Positions 9,207 to 18,156 of a stretch of 64,000 nucleotides of DNA are shown piece after piece (positions within the stretch are counted from its first letter, which is position 1; each line of letters begins with the position of its first letter). A program made the translations under genes and the position numbers. The notes beneath the pieces were generated by a model. That model did no database searches. It had not been told where the DNA came from and saw only the letters and a program-made list of their open reading frames with translations. The stretch is from Cellulomonas persica (GTDB lineage Bacteria > Actinomycetota > Actinomycetes > Actinomycetales > Cellulomonadaceae). Where the stretch lies: positions 344,894 to 408,893 of the forward strand of contig NZ_BJUA01000001.1 in NCBI RefSeq assembly GCF_007989825.1, given 5' to 3'.

Positions 9207-10928
9207 TCAGCGCGTGCGGCGCAGCACCAGCGCCTCCCACGGCCGCAACCGCACGGGCACCTCGACCACGCGGTCGTCGTCGTAGTTGCCGATCACCACC
9301 GGGGCGTCGGTCCAGACCGGGTCGACGAGCGCGAGCCGCTCGTCGGACGTGAAGTTGCCCAGGACGAGCAGCTCGACGTCGTCGAGCGCGCGCGTGAAGG
9401 CGTAGACGTGCTCGTCGTCGGGCAGCAGCATCGTGAAGTCGCCGATCGCGACGACGGGCTCGTCGTGCCGCAGCGCGATGAGCCGGCGGTAGTGGTGGAA
9501 CACCGACCGCGGGTCCGCGTGCTGGGCCGCCGCGTTGATCTCGACGTGGTTCGGGTTCACCGGCAGCCAGGGCTCGCCGGTCGTGAAGCCCGCATGCGGC
9601 GAGGCGTCCCACTGCACGGGCGTGCGCGCGTTGTCGCGGCTCATCGCCGCGAAGGCCGCGAGCAGCTCGTCGTCCGTGCGGTACGCGCGGGCTTCGGCGA
9701 GGTAGTTGAGCGTCTCGATGTCGCGGTACTGGTCGAACGACGTGAAGTGCGCGTTCGTCATCCCGAGCTCCTCGCCCTGGTAGACGTACGGCGTCCCACG
9801 GTGCAGGTGCAGCACGGTCGCCAGCATCGTCGCGGACTCGCGCCGGTAGGCCCCGTCGTCGCCCCACCGCGAGACGATGCGCGGCTGGTCGTGGTTGTCC
9901 CAGTACAGCGAGTTCCACCCGGACTCGGCCAGGCCCGACTGCCAGCGCCCGAAGCTGGCCTTGAGGTCCGTCAGCCGCAGGCGACGCGGGTCGAACTTCC
10001 CGCCGGGACCGTGGTCCAGCCCCACGTGCTCGAACTGGAACACCATGTCGACCTCACCGCGCTCGGGCTCGGTGAACAGCTGCGCGTCCTCGAGCGTGAC
10101 ACCCGGCGTCTCCCCCACCGTCAGGAACGCGCCCTCACGCCCGGCGAACACCTCGCGGCGCATCTCCGCGACGAACTCGTGGATGCGCGGGCCCGACAGG
10201 TAGTACGGGCTGCCGTCGCCCAGGCGACCGTCGTGCGTGAGGCCGTCCGGGAGCGAGCCGTCCTCGCGCACGACCTTGGAGATCGCGTTGATCACGTCCA
10301 TCCGGAAGCCGTCGACCCCGCGGTCGAGCCACCAGCGCATCATCGCGTAGACGGCCTGCCTGACCTGCGGGTTCTCCCAGTTCAGGTCCGGCTGCTTGCG
10401 GCTGAACAGGTGCAGGTAGTACTCGCCTGTCGCCTCGTCGTACTCCCACGCCGGGCCGGAGAAGAAGCTCGCCCAGTTGGTCGGTTCGGCACCCGGCGCG
10501 CCCGGCTCCATGCCGTGACGCGCGGGGCGCCACCAGTACCAGTCGCGCCGCGGGTCGTCCTTCGACGAGCGCGACCCGACGAACCACGCGTGCTCGTCGG
10601 ACGTGTGGTTCACGACGAGGTCCATGACCACCTTGATGCCGCGCGCGTGCAGCGCCGCGATCACCTCGTCGAGGTCAGCGAGCGTGCCGAACAACGGGTC
10701 GACGTCCTCGTAGTCGCTGATGTCGTAGCCGTTGTCGTCCTGCGGGCTGCGGTAGAGCGGCGAGAACCACACGACGTCGACGCCGAGCTCCGCGAGGTGG
10801 TCGACGCGCTGCAGCACGCCGCGCAGGTCGCCGACGCCGTCGCCGTCGGAGTCCTGGAACGAGCGCGGGTACACCTGGTACACCACGGCCCGCGTCCACC
10901 ACGGGGCGTTCTCCTGCGTGAAGGCCAT
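9207..10928 (-). CDS. GH13 alpha-glucosidase (oligo-1,6-glucosidase type)
   Basis: The 573-residue enzyme should release glucose from isomalto- or malto-oligosaccharides in the cytoplasm, as no signal peptide is present. The (beta/alpha)8 barrel starts at WWTRAVVYQVYPRSFQDSDGDG, which also holds a Ca2+-type loop. GH13 conserved regions are MDLVVNHTSDEH, GFRMDVIN (nucleophile Asp), FLTVGETPG (acid/base Glu) and YWDNHDQPR (third carboxylate). VVNHTS and the residues after the nucleophile match the MalL/GH13_31-like group rather than amylases. It starts at MAFTQ (10928); the open frame upstream is spurious. No sugar transporter is adjacent, so it may serve glycogen or trehalose turnover or imported starch oligomers. 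Confidence 0.88.
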   Translation of the reverse strand: MAFTQENAPWWTRAVVYQVYPRSFQDSDGDGVGDLRGVLQRVDHLAELGVDVVWFSPLYRSPQDDNGYDISDYEDVDPLFGTLADLDEVIAALHARGIKVVMDLVVNHTSDEHAWFVGSRSSKDDPRRDWYWWRPARHGMEPGAPGAEPTNWASFFSGPAWEYDEATGEYYLHLFSRKQPDLNWENPQVRQAVYAMMRWWLDRGVDGFRMDVINAISKVVREDGSLPDGLTHDGRLGDGSPYYLSGPRIHEFVAEMRREVFAGREGAFLTVGETPGVTLEDAQLFTEPERGEVDMVFQFEHVGLDHGPGGKFDPRRLRLTDLKASFGRWQSGLAESGWNSLYWDNHDQPRIVSRWGDDGAYRRESATMLATVLHLHRGTPYVYQGEELGMTNAHFTSFDQYRDIETLNYLAEARAYRTDDELLAAFAAMSRDNARTPVQWDASPHAGFTTGEPWLPVNPNHVEINAAAQHADPRSVFHHYRRLIALRHDEPVVAIGDFTMLLPDDEHVYAFTRALDDVELLVLGNFTSDERLALVDPVWTDAPVVIGNYDDDRVVEVPVRLRPWEALVLRRTR

Positions 10929-10987
10929 GCCCCACCGTAGGTGTGGCACCGACGCCGCCGCACGCGCTGCCGACGCGGCAGCCGAGG

Positions 10988-12694
10988 TCAGAGCAGGACC
11001 GCGCCCTTGCTGGCCGACTGCACGAGCTTGGCGTACTTGGCGAGCACCCCGCGCGTGTAGCGCGGGGGCAGCGGAGCCCAGTCCACACGCCGGGCCGCGA
11101 GCTCGTCGTCGTCCACCAGCAGGTCGAGGCGTGCGTGCGCGACGTCGAGGCGGATGCGGTCCCCGTCGCGCACGAACGCGATCGGTCCGCCGTCGACCGC
11201 CTCGGGCGCGATGTGCCCGACGCACAGACCCGTCGTGCCGCCCGAGAACCGGCCGTCGGTGACCAGCAGCACGTCCTTGCCGAGGCCCGCACCCTTGATC
11301 GCGCCCGTGATCGCGAGCATCTCGCGCATCCCCGGACCGCCCTTGGGGCCCTCGTAGCGGATCACGACGACGTCGCCCGCCCGGATCGTGCCGTCCTCGA
11401 GCGCGTCGAGCGCCGCACGCTCGCGCTCGAACACGCGCGCCGTCCCCTCGAAGACGTCCGAGTCGAACCCGGCCGACTTCACGACCGCGCCGTCGGGCGC
11501 GAGCGAGCCGGACAGGATCGTGATGCCGCCCGTGCGGTGGATCGGGTCGTCGAGCGCGCGCAGGATCTTGCCGTCGGGGTCCGGCGGCGCCAGGTCCGCG
11601 AGGTTCTCCGCGACGGTGCGGCCGGTGACCGTCAGGCAGTCGCCGTGCAGCAGCCCCGCGTCCAACAGTGCCTTCATGACGACCGGGACGCCGCCCACGC
11701 GGTCGACGTCGTTCATGACGTACCGGCCGAACGGCTTGAGGTCGCCGAGGTGCGGCACGCGCCGCGCGACGCGCGCGAAGTCCTCCAGCGTGAGGTCGAC
11801 CTCGGCCTCGTGCGCGATCGCGAGCAGGTGGAGCACCGCGTTCGTCGACCCGCCGAACGCCATGACCACGGCGATCGCGTTCTCGAACGCCTCCTTCGTC
11901 ATGATCTGGCGCGCCGTGATCCCCCGCCGCAGCAGCCCGACCACCGCCTCTCCCGACCGGTGCGCGAACTGGTCGCGGCGCCGGTCCGCCGAGGGCGGCG
12001 CCGCCGACCCGGGCACCGACATCCCGATCGCCTCTGCGACGGACGCCATCGTGTTCGCGGTGTACATGCCGCCGCACGCGCCCTCACCGGGGCAGATCGC
12101 GCGCTCGATGCGGTCGAGGTCCTCGCGGCTCATCAGACCGCGTGCGCACGCTCCGACCGCCTCGAACGCGTCGATGATCGTCACGTCCTTCTCGGTGCCG
12201 TCGGACAGCTTGACCCAGCCCGGCATGATCGAGCCCGCGTAGAGGAACACCGACGCGAGGTCGAGACGCGCTGCGGCCATGAGCATCCCCGGCAGCGACT
12301 TGTCGCACCCCGCGAGCAGCACCGAGCCGTCGAGCCGCTCGGCCATCATCACGGTCTCGACCGAGTCGGCGATGATGTCGCGGCTCGCGAGCGAGAAGTG
12401 CATGCCCTCGTGGCCCATGGAGATGCCGTCGGACACTGAGATGGTGCCGAACTCCAGCGGGTACCCGCCCGCCGCGTGCACGCCGGCCTTCGCGGCCTTC
12501 GCGAGGCGGTCGAGCGACAGGTTGCACGGCGTGATCTCGTTCCACGAGCTCGCGACGCCGATCTGCGGCTTGGCGAAGTCCTCGTCGCCCAGGCCGACCG
12601 CGCGCAGCATGCCGCGCGCTGCGGTCGCCTCGATCCCGTCGGTGACCTGCCGCGAGCGCGGCTTGATGTCGATGCCGTCCACGGTGGCGTCCAT
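10988..12694 (-). CDS. ilvD: Dihydroxy-acid dehydratase, short class
   Basis: This enzyme dehydrates 2,3-dihydroxyisovalerate and 2,3-dihydroxymethylvalerate to the 2-oxo acids in branched-chain amino acid synthesis. The 568-residue length and the three Cys at about 57 (ITPCN), 130 (AGCDKSLPG) and 207 ([13 protein letters not shown]) are those of the shorter class found in cyanobacteria, mycobacteria and plants, which usually carries a [2Fe-2S] cluster. [20 protein letters not shown] at the C-terminus completes the active-site loop. The start is MDATVDGID at 12694, although the frame remains open upstream. A second, longer IlvD is encoded about 1.8 kb away on the same strand. Confidence 0.93.
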   Translation of the reverse strand: MDATVDGIDIKPRSRQVTDGIEATAARGMLRAVGLGDEDFAKPQIGVASSWNEITPCNLSLDRLAKAAKAGVHAAGGYPLEFGTISVSDGISMGHEGMHFSLASRDIIADSVETVMMAERLDGSVLLAGCDKSLPGMLMAAARLDLASVFLYAGSIMPGWVKLSDGTEKDVTIIDAFEAVGACARGLMSREDLDRIERAICPGEGACGGMYTANTMASVAEAIGMSVPGSAAPPSADRRRDQFAHRSGEAVVGLLRRGITARQIMTKEAFENAIAVVMAFGGSTNAVLHLLAIAHEAEVDLTLEDFARVARRVPHLGDLKPFGRYVMNDVDRVGGVPVVMKALLDAGLLHGDCLTVTGRTVAENLADLAPPDPDGKILRALDDPIHRTGGITILSGSLAPDGAVVKSAGFDSDVFEGTARVFERERAALDALEDGTIRAGDVVVIRYEGPKGGPGMREMLAITGAIKGAGLGKDVLLVTDGRFSGGTTGLCVGHIAPEAVDGGPIAFVRDGDRIRLDVAHARLDLLVDDDELAARRVDWAPLPPRYTRGVLAKYAKLVQSASKGAVLL

Positions 12695-12771
12695 GCGCTC
12701 ACGGTAGGAGCGCCCGCGCCGCCGCGCGCGACGAAGCCGCGGTCTTCCCCCGGCGCGGACGGCGTGCGAAT

Positions 12772-12787
12772 ATAAGCATCCACTTAT
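12772..12787 (+). promoter_or_regulatory. Candidate ArsR operator
   Basis: ATAAG-CATCCA-CTTAT is a perfect 5-bp inverted repeat around 6 nt, in an AT-rich patch 15 nt before the SRPBCC start codon. Its length and position fit the operators of ArsR-family repressors, and such a repressor is the second gene of the operon. Confidence 0.5.
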
Positions 12788-12802
12788 CGAAAGGATGCCG
12801 TC

Positions 12803-13474
12803 ATGACGCTCCCGATCGACCCCGTGATCACCGCCGGGCTCGTCACGCGCGAGATCCGCGCGGGCGAGCGCGCGGGTGCTCCCACCAGGATCGCCGTCGC
12901 CCGCCGCGAGTACCCGACCGATGTGGCCGATCTCTGGGACGCGCTCACCGACCCGCAGCGCATCCCGCGGTGGTTCCTGCCCGTCACGGGCGACCTGCGC
13001 GTCGGCGGACGGTACGCCCTCGCAGGCAATGCGTCCGGCGTGGTCGAGCGGTGCGAGGCGCCACGCCTGCTCGCGCTCACGTGGGAGATGGGACCGCAGG
13101 TCTCGTGGCTCGAGGTCGAGCTCGCGCCCAGCGCGGGCGGCACCACGTTCGAGCTGCGCCACGAGGCGCACGTCGACCCGCAGATGTGGGCCCGGTACGG
13201 CCCGGGCGCCGTCGGTCTCGGGTGGGACCTCGCGCTCGTCGGGCTCGGGCTGCACCTGGAGACCGGCGCGGCGGTCGACGCCGACGAGGGTGCGGGCTAC
13301 CCGCTGACCCCCGAGGGCACCACGTTCGTCCGGACCGCCGCGCGGGCGTGGACCGCAGCCGCGATCGCCACAGGCGAGGACCCGCAGACGATGGCAGCGG
13401 CGTCCGAGGGCGCCGTGGCGTTCTACACCGGTGCCCCCGAGCCGCAGGCGGGCACGGACGGTCAGCCGGAGTGA
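12803..13474 (+). CDS. SRPBCC (AHSA1-like) family protein
   Basis: The 223-residue protein carries an AHSA1/START-like hydrophobic-pocket domain at about residues 30-150: [30 protein letters not shown], then [10 protein letters not shown] and LLALTWEMG. Relatives bind small hydrophobic ligands or act with Hsp90, but most paired with an ArsR regulator are uncharacterised. The ATG is preceded by AAAGGA about 8 nt upstream. Its stop overlaps the ArsR start as GTGA, making a translationally coupled operon SRPBCC-ArsR-lipoprotein. The ligand is not evident. Confidence 0.8.
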   Translation: MTLPIDPVITAGLVTREIRAGERAGAPTRIAVARREYPTDVADLWDALTDPQRIPRWFLPVTGDLRVGGRYALAGNASGVVERCEAPRLLALTWEMGPQVSWLEVELAPSAGGTTFELRHEAHVDPQMWARYGPGAVGLGWDLALVGLGLHLETGAAVDADEGAGYPLTPEGTTFVRTAARAWTAAAIATGEDPQTMAAASEGAVAFYTGAPEPQAGTDGQPE

Positions 13475-13875
13475 GCACCAGCCCCGCAGCACGGGCCGAC
13501 GCGGCACTCGACGCGCTCGGCGATCCCGTCCGCCGGCTGCTCGTGCGGCTCGTCGCCGCGGGTGAGCGGCCGGCGGGCGAGCTCGTGCGCGGCGTCCAGG
13601 CCGTGCGGCCGGTCTCGCAGCCCGCGGTGTCGCAGCACCTCGGCGTGCTCCGTGACGCCGGGCTCGTCACGGTGCGCACCGCGGGCACCCGCCGCATCTA
13701 CGCGCTGGACACCGGCACGGTCGCCGACGTGCGTGCCTGGTTCGACGACCTCGTCGACCCGCTCGCCGCGATGGGCCAGCCGCTCGACGCGCTCGCGACC
13801 GAGGTGGCGCGGGGTCGCCGCGCCGTGCGCGGACCGTCGTCGTCCCCGGCAACCGATGGCACCATGTCGGCGTGA
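13471..13875 (+). CDS. ArsR-family winged-helix transcriptional regulator
   Basis: The 134-residue protein has a winged helix: [18 protein letters not shown], the recognition helix in [17 protein letters not shown] and the wing [14 protein letters not shown]. No Cys is present in the DNA-binding helix, so a classical metal-thiolate sensor site is absent; this matches the ArsR subgroup paired with SRPBCC proteins. The GTG start overlaps the upstream TGA, and its own TGA overlaps the GTG of the lipoprotein gene. It probably represses its own operon through the inverted repeat at 12772-12787. Confidence 0.88.
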   Translation: MSTSPAARADAALDALGDPVRRLLVRLVAAGERPAGELVRGVQAVRPVSQPAVSQHLGVLRDAGLVTVRTAGTRRIYALDTGTVADVRAWFDDLVDPLAAMGQPLDALATEVARGRRAVRGPSSSPATDGTMSA

Positions 13876-14432
13876 ACCGCACCCGCCTGCAGAACCGCCC
13901 TCTGACCTGGGCCGTCGTCCTGTGCACCGCGCTGCTGACGGCGTGCTCCTCGAGCGACGACGCCCGCGACCCTGCCTCCGCGCGGACCGCCGCTGCTGGC
14001 CAGTCGCCCGCCGCCGCCACGACCGCGCCCTCGGCGCCGGACGCGACCGAGCCTGCGGCCGGTGACACACCGGCCGCCCCCGGGAGCGACGAGGGGCCCG
14101 AGGGCGCGTTCCGGACGTGGCTGACCGCGAGCCGTTCGGCCGACGCCGCGACCGCGTGCGCCTACCTCACGCCCGCGCTCGCGCAGCGCATGGTCGACGA
14201 GCTCGCGGCCGGGCTGCCCGGCATCAGCGACTGCGCGTCGATGGTCGAGTTCACCGCGGGCCTGTACGCGGCCGTCGGTCAGAGCGCCGAGGTCGAAGTC
14301 GAGCTCGTCGAGCAGACCGACGAGCACGCGGTGCTGGACGTCACGTACGCGAGCGGTGACTGCGGCACGGTCGTCCTCGTGCCGGGCACCGGGCACTGGG
14401 TGCTCGACGAGCGCTCCGAGGAGCAGTGCTGA
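13872..14432 (+). CDS. Putative lipoprotein of unknown function
   Basis: This 186-residue product has a signal peptide ending in LLTAC, so Cys25 would be lipidated, followed by an Ala/Thr/Pro-rich linker to about residue 75. The remaining domain (EGAFRTWLTASRSADAATAC and on) contains four Cys (ATACAY, ISDCAS, GDCGTV and the C-terminal Cys) and could be disulfide-bonded. The pattern resembles the small NTF2-like or lumazine-binding-like extracytoplasmic domains of actinobacterial lipoproteins, but I cannot assign a family. It is the last gene of the GTGA-linked SRPBCC-ArsR operon. Confidence 0.7.
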   Translation: MNRTRLQNRPLTWAVVLCTALLTACSSSDDARDPASARTAAAGQSPAAATTAPSAPDATEPAAGDTPAAPGSDEGPEGAFRTWLTASRSADAATACAYLTPALAQRMVDELAAGLPGISDCASMVEFTAGLYAAVGQSAEVEVELVEQTDEHAVLDVTYASGDCGTVVLVPGTGHWVLDERSEEQC

Positions 14433-14443
14433 CGGAGGCGAAC

Positions 14444-14471
14444 GGCCGACGCGGCAGCTGCTGCGTCGGCC
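14444..14471. terminator. Bidirectional terminator hairpin
   Basis: GGCCGACGC pairs with GCGTCGGCC around a 10-nt GC-rich centre that can itself fold (GGCAGCTGCT). It lies in the 48-bp gap between the convergent lipoprotein gene and the long ilvD, so it can serve both. Confidence 0.6.
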
Positions 14472-14480
14472 CCGCCAGGG

Positions 14481-16343
14481 TCAGCCCCGCCGCAGGCGGC
14501 TGACGTCGCGCACCGCGCCGCGGTCCGCGGACGTCGCCATCGCCGCGTACGCCTGCAGAGCCGGCGACACGTAGCGGTCGCGGTCGACCGGCTGCCACGG
14601 GTTCTCGCGGGACTCCATCTTGGCGCGGCGCTCCGCGAGCACCTCGTCGGGGACGTTGACCCGGATGAGCCGCGTCTCGACGTCGATCTCGATCTCGTCG
14701 CCGTCCTCGATGAGCCCGATCGTGCCGCCCGCGGCCGCCTCGGGGCTGATGTGCCCGACCGAGATGCCCGACGAGCCCCCCGAGAACCGGCCGTCGGTGA
14801 TGAGCGCGCAGACCTTGCCCAGTCCACGTCCCTTGATGAACGAGGTCGGGTAGAGCATCTCCTGCATGCCTGGGCCGCCCGCGGGACCCTCGTACCGCAC
14901 GACGACCACGTGGCCGGGCTGCACCTGCTTGGTGAGGATCTTCTCGACGGCCTCGTCCTGGGACTCGCAGACCAGCGCGGTCCCGACGAAGTGGAAGACG
15001 TCCGGGTCGATGCCGGCGGTCTTGATGATCGCGCCGTCCTCGGCGAGGTTGCCGCGCAGCACGGCGAGCCCGCCCTCGACCGTGTACGCGTGCGCGACGT
15101 CCCGGATGCAGCCGTCGGCCGCATCGGTGTCGAGCGAGGCCCACACGTTCGTCGTCGAGAACGCCTGCGTCGTGCGCACGCCACCGGGGGCGGCGAGGAA
15201 CAGCTCACGCGCCCGGTCGGTCGCCTTGCCGCCGCGGATGTCCCAGGTGTCGAGCCAGGCACGCAGCGTCGGGGTGTGCACCGACGTCACGTCGTGGTTC
15301 AGCAGGCCGCCCCGGTCGAGCTCGCCGAGCAGCGCGGGGATGCCGCCGGCGCGGTGCACGTCCTCCATGTGGTAGCTCGGGTGGTTGGGCGCGACCTTCG
15401 ACAGGCACGGGACGCGGCGCGAGATCCCGTCGATGTCCGCGAGCGTGAAGTCGACCTCGGCCTCCTGCGCCGCGGCGAGGATGTGCAGCACGGTGTTCGT
15501 CGAGCCGCCCATCGCGACGTCGAGCGCCATGGCGTTGGCGAACGCGGCCTTCGTCGCGATCCCCCGCGGAGCCGCGGTGTCGTCCTCGTCCTCGTAGTAG
15601 CGCCGGGCCAGGTCGACGATCGTGCGCCCGGCCTCGAGGAACAGGTCCCGCCGAGCCGCGTGCGTCGCGAGCGTCGAGCCGTTGCCCGGCAGCGACAGGC
15701 CGAGCGCCTCGGTGAGGCAGTTCATCGAGTTCGCGGTGAACATGCCCGAGCAGGAGCCGCACGTCGGGCACGCGTTCTCCTCGACCGCGTCGAGCGCCTT
15801 GTCCGTGACGTTCTCGTCGGCCGAGTAGTTGATCGCGTTGATGAGGTTGAGCGGCGTCTGCGCGACGCCGTCGGCGACGACGGCCTTGCCGGCCTCCATC
15901 GGCCCGCCCGACACGAAGATCACCGGGATGTTCAGGCGCAGCGCCGCGTTGAGCATGCCGGGCGTGATCTTGTCGCAGTTCGAGATGCACACCAGCGCGT
16001 CCGCGCAGTGCGCGTTCACCATGTACTCGACCGAGTCCGCGATCAGGTCGCGGCTGGGCAGCGAGTAGAGCATGCCGGCGTGGCCCATCGCGATGCCGTC
16101 GTCGACCGCGATCGTGTTGAACTCCTTGGCCACGCCTCCGGCCTCGCGGATCGCGCCCGCGACCAGGTCCCCCATGTCCTTGAGGTGCACGTGCCCCGGG
16201 ACGAACTGCGTGTACGAGTTGGCGATCGCGATGATCGGCTTGCCGAAGTCCTCCGAGCCCATGCCGGTCGCGCGCCACAGCGCGCGGGCGCCGGCCATGT
16301 TGCGGCCGTGGGTCGAGGTCCGGGAACGCAGCGGACGGCTCAT
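14481..16343 (-). CDS. ilvD: Dihydroxy-acid dehydratase, long (E. coli) class
   Basis: This 620-residue protein is the long IlvD class, with cluster and active-site motifs [10 protein letters not shown] (Cys123), [19 protein letters not shown] (Cys195 and neighbours) and [20 protein letters not shown]. The position equivalent to the first Cys of the short class is FVPGH here, without Cys, as in E. coli IlvD, whose [4Fe-4S] cluster is oxygen-labile. The start [10 protein letters not shown] fits the family. It catalyses the same step as the short-class enzyme at 10988-12694, so the two may serve different oxygen or iron conditions, or one may act in sugar-acid breakdown; its close match to E. 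coli IlvD favours amino acid synthesis. Confidence 0.92.
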   Translation of the reverse strand: MSRPLRSRTSTHGRNMAGARALWRATGMGSEDFGKPIIAIANSYTQFVPGHVHLKDMGDLVAGAIREAGGVAKEFNTIAVDDGIAMGHAGMLYSLPSRDLIADSVEYMVNAHCADALVCISNCDKITPGMLNAALRLNIPVIFVSGGPMEAGKAVVADGVAQTPLNLINAINYSADENVTDKALDAVEENACPTCGSCSGMFTANSMNCLTEALGLSLPGNGSTLATHAARRDLFLEAGRTIVDLARRYYEDEDDTAAPRGIATKAAFANAMALDVAMGGSTNTVLHILAAAQEAEVDFTLADIDGISRRVPCLSKVAPNHPSYHMEDVHRAGGIPALLGELDRGGLLNHDVTSVHTPTLRAWLDTWDIRGGKATDRARELFLAAPGGVRTTQAFSTTNVWASLDTDAADGCIRDVAHAYTVEGGLAVLRGNLAEDGAIIKTAGIDPDVFHFVGTALVCESQDEAVEKILTKQVQPGHVVVVRYEGPAGGPGMQEMLYPTSFIKGRGLGKVCALITDGRFSGGSSGISVGHISPEAAAGGTIGLIEDGDEIEIDVETRLIRVNVPDEVLAERRAKMESRENPWQPVDRDRYVSPALQAYAAMATSADRGAVRDVSRLRRG

Positions 16344-16687
16344 CGCGGGTGAACTCCTTCGCCAGGTGCGGCGCCGTGGGGAACGGCCTGGGACACGGTA
16401 CGACGTCTCGCGCCGCCGCCGCCTGCTCGTCCGACCCGTGACCTACGGCGATCCGAGCGGTTCCCCGAACGAGCGACGCAGCCGGACCGGGCGAGGTATC
16501 TGTCGGCACAGGAACGGCTCCGGTGCAATTACCTGGACGCCAGATACGCGTTTTGAGGGAGACATTCACCACGTCGATTCTGGCGCCACAGAACGCCACA
16601 TATCGGTACGTTTCACTTGCTCACCGCGAATGGGGGAAGGCGCACTGCGGCGCCATTTGCCCATTCCCTGATGAAAGGAACAAGCAC
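16344..16687. promoter_or_regulatory. Divergent intergenic region with AT-richer half
   Basis: This gap separates the long ilvD (minus) from the NlpC/P60 gene (plus). The part from about 16500 to 16687 is clearly less GC-rich than the surroundings and should contain the promoter and leader of the NlpC/P60 gene; AAAGGA lies about 10 nt before its GTG. I could not match it to a known c-di-AMP or other riboswitch, and no reliable -35/-10 pair can be fixed by eye. Confidence 0.4.
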
Positions 16688-17965
16688 GTGCGCAATCGCA
16701 TTCTTCGGATGTGTGCAGCCACCGCCGCCGCTTCGTTGCTGACCACGGCCGGCCTGGCCGCGGCCGCGACGCAGGCGGGGGCCGCGGACGAGCCCTACTA
16801 CTCGCCGAGCTCGACGGTCAGCGACGCGTCCCTGGACCCGCACTCCTACATCTGCGAGGGCAACAACGCCAGCATCTACGGCACGCTCTCCGACGGCCGC
16901 ATCACCTACACCTCGATCTCGCCCAAGACCGGCACGCGCGTCGGCCCCGAGATCTCGACCACGAAGCTGGGCTTCACCGTGAGGGCCAGCGCCGCCCTCA
17001 ACTTCAACACCTTGCTCGTCACAGACGCGAGCACCGGTGCGTTGTGGCGGGTCGACATCTCGTCCAACAGCGACGGGGTCTCCTACTCCAAGACGAAGCT
17101 CGCCTCGAGCGGCTGGACGCACGACTCCTTGACCTACGACGGCTCGGCGTACCTCTACGGGATCGCCGACGGCCTGCTGATCCGCTACACGGTCAAGGCG
17201 AGCAAGCCGTCCCTCTCGCAGATCACGGGCCGCACGGAGATCGGCACGGGCTTCACACTCAAGGCGATCGCCGCCTCGGGCCCGGAGTCGTTCTACGGCA
17301 CCACGTCCGACGGGAAGCTCGTCGAGTACCTGTTCAAGGGCACGACGTGGAAGCGCACGCTGCTGGCCGCGTCCGGCTTCGGGAGCGTCTCCCGGCTCGC
17401 CTCGCCCTTCGGCGGGATCATCTACGGCGTCGACGCCGACGGCGCGATGAGCTGGAACGAGCAGACGTCGACCTCGCTCAACCGCCACCTCGGCAAGCCG
17501 ATCGACGCGTCGGGCTGGACGCAGAAGACCATCTCCGGGGTGCCCGGAGCGTGCGCCTCGAGCCAGGTCACCGTGGCGGTCGACTGGGCGCTGGCGCACG
17601 ACGACATGGACTACCTGCTCGGAGCGAGCCTGACGTCCACGAAGTACATCGACTGCTCCGGCCTCACCAACCGGTCGTGGGGTGCGGCGTTCGACTACTG
17701 GACCGCGGACCTGCAGTCCACCTGGCAGGACGCGCGGTCCTCACGCGACCAGTACGCGCTGACCAGCTGGCGCGTGCCCTTCGAGGATCTGCAGCCCGGC
17801 GACATCATCGCGTTCGGCCAGAGCACCTCGACGGTCACCGATGATCACGTCGCTCTGTACATGGGTTCGGGCCGGGTCGTCGACGCCGTGAAGGACCAGG
17901 GCGTCCGCGTGGCGACCGTCGCCAGCAACGGCCGGATGCCGTACGTCATCCGTCCTCACCGCTGA
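16688..17965 (+). CDS. Secreted beta-propeller plus NlpC/P60 peptidase
   Basis: This 425-residue exported protein begins at a GTG with AAAGGA upstream. Its signal peptide is cleaved around ATQAGAA-DEP. Residues about 45-290 hold repeated motifs such as IYGTLSDGRITYT, YLYGIADGLLIRYT, FYGTTSDGKLVEY and IYGVDADGAMSW, each ending in a Gly-rich turn and aromatic residue; this pattern resembles tachylectin-type beta-propellers that bind sugars. The C-terminal domain has the NlpC/P60 motifs: IDCSGLTNRSW with catalytic Cys323, LQPGDIIAF and DHVALYMG with His387. It probably cleaves peptidoglycan stem peptides while the propeller binds wall glycans. Its low-GC leader and solitary position could reflect acquisition by transfer. 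Confidence 0.8.
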   Translation: MRNRILRMCAATAAASLLTTAGLAAAATQAGAADEPYYSPSSTVSDASLDPHSYICEGNNASIYGTLSDGRITYTSISPKTGTRVGPEISTTKLGFTVRASAALNFNTLLVTDASTGALWRVDISSNSDGVSYSKTKLASSGWTHDSLTYDGSAYLYGIADGLLIRYTVKASKPSLSQITGRTEIGTGFTLKAIAASGPESFYGTTSDGKLVEYLFKGTTWKRTLLAASGFGSVSRLASPFGGIIYGVDADGAMSWNEQTSTSLNRHLGKPIDASGWTQKTISGVPGACASSQVTVAVDWALAHDDMDYLLGASLTSTKYIDCSGLTNRSWGAAFDYWTADLQSTWQDARSSRDQYALTSWRVPFEDLQPGDIIAFGQSTSTVTDDHVALYMGSGRVVDAVKDQGVRVATVASNGRMPYVIRPHR

Positions 17966-17975
17966 CGACCACCCC

Positions 17976-18020
17976 GGTGCGCACCCTCGTCGGCCAGGCG
18001 CCGTTCCGAGGGTGCGCACC
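17976..18020. terminator. Hairpin 1 after NlpC/P60 gene
   Basis: GGTGCGCACCCTCG at 17976-17989 pairs perfectly with CGAGGGTGCGCACC at 18007-18020, giving a 14-bp stem 10 nt after the stop codon. It probably ends the NlpC/P60 transcript. Confidence 0.6.
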
Positions 18021-18055
18021 CTCCGGCCGGTCGGTCACGCCGACCGGCCGGAGGG
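18019..18055. terminator. Hairpin 2, 16-bp perfect stem
   Basis: The arm at 18019-18034 (CCCTCCGGCCGGTCGG) pairs perfectly with 18040-18055 around the 5-nt loop TCACG. It starts inside the end of hairpin 1, so the two could not be fully formed at once. Confidence 0.55.
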
Positions 18056-18086
18056 GACTCCGCCCCACAAAGCCGGGGAACGGGAA

Positions 18087-18130
18087 CGGCCCCGCACCTC
18101 GTGCCCCGGGAGAGGCGAGGTGCGGGGCCG
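18087..18130. terminator. Hairpin 3, before the end of the GH3 gene
   Basis: CGGCCCCGCACCTCG at 18087-18101 pairs with CGAGGTGCGGGGCCG at 18116-18130 around a 14-nt loop. It lies 26 nt downstream of the GH3 stop on the minus strand and is the likely terminator of the ABC/GH3 operon. Confidence 0.6.
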
Positions 18131-18156
18131 CCGTGGCCGCCGCGCAGACCCGTCGG

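Noticed and set aside
16500..16687. A c-di-AMP (ydaO) riboswitch before the NlpC/P60 gene
   Set aside because: Such riboswitches often precede actinobacterial wall hydrolases, but I could not find their conserved core here.
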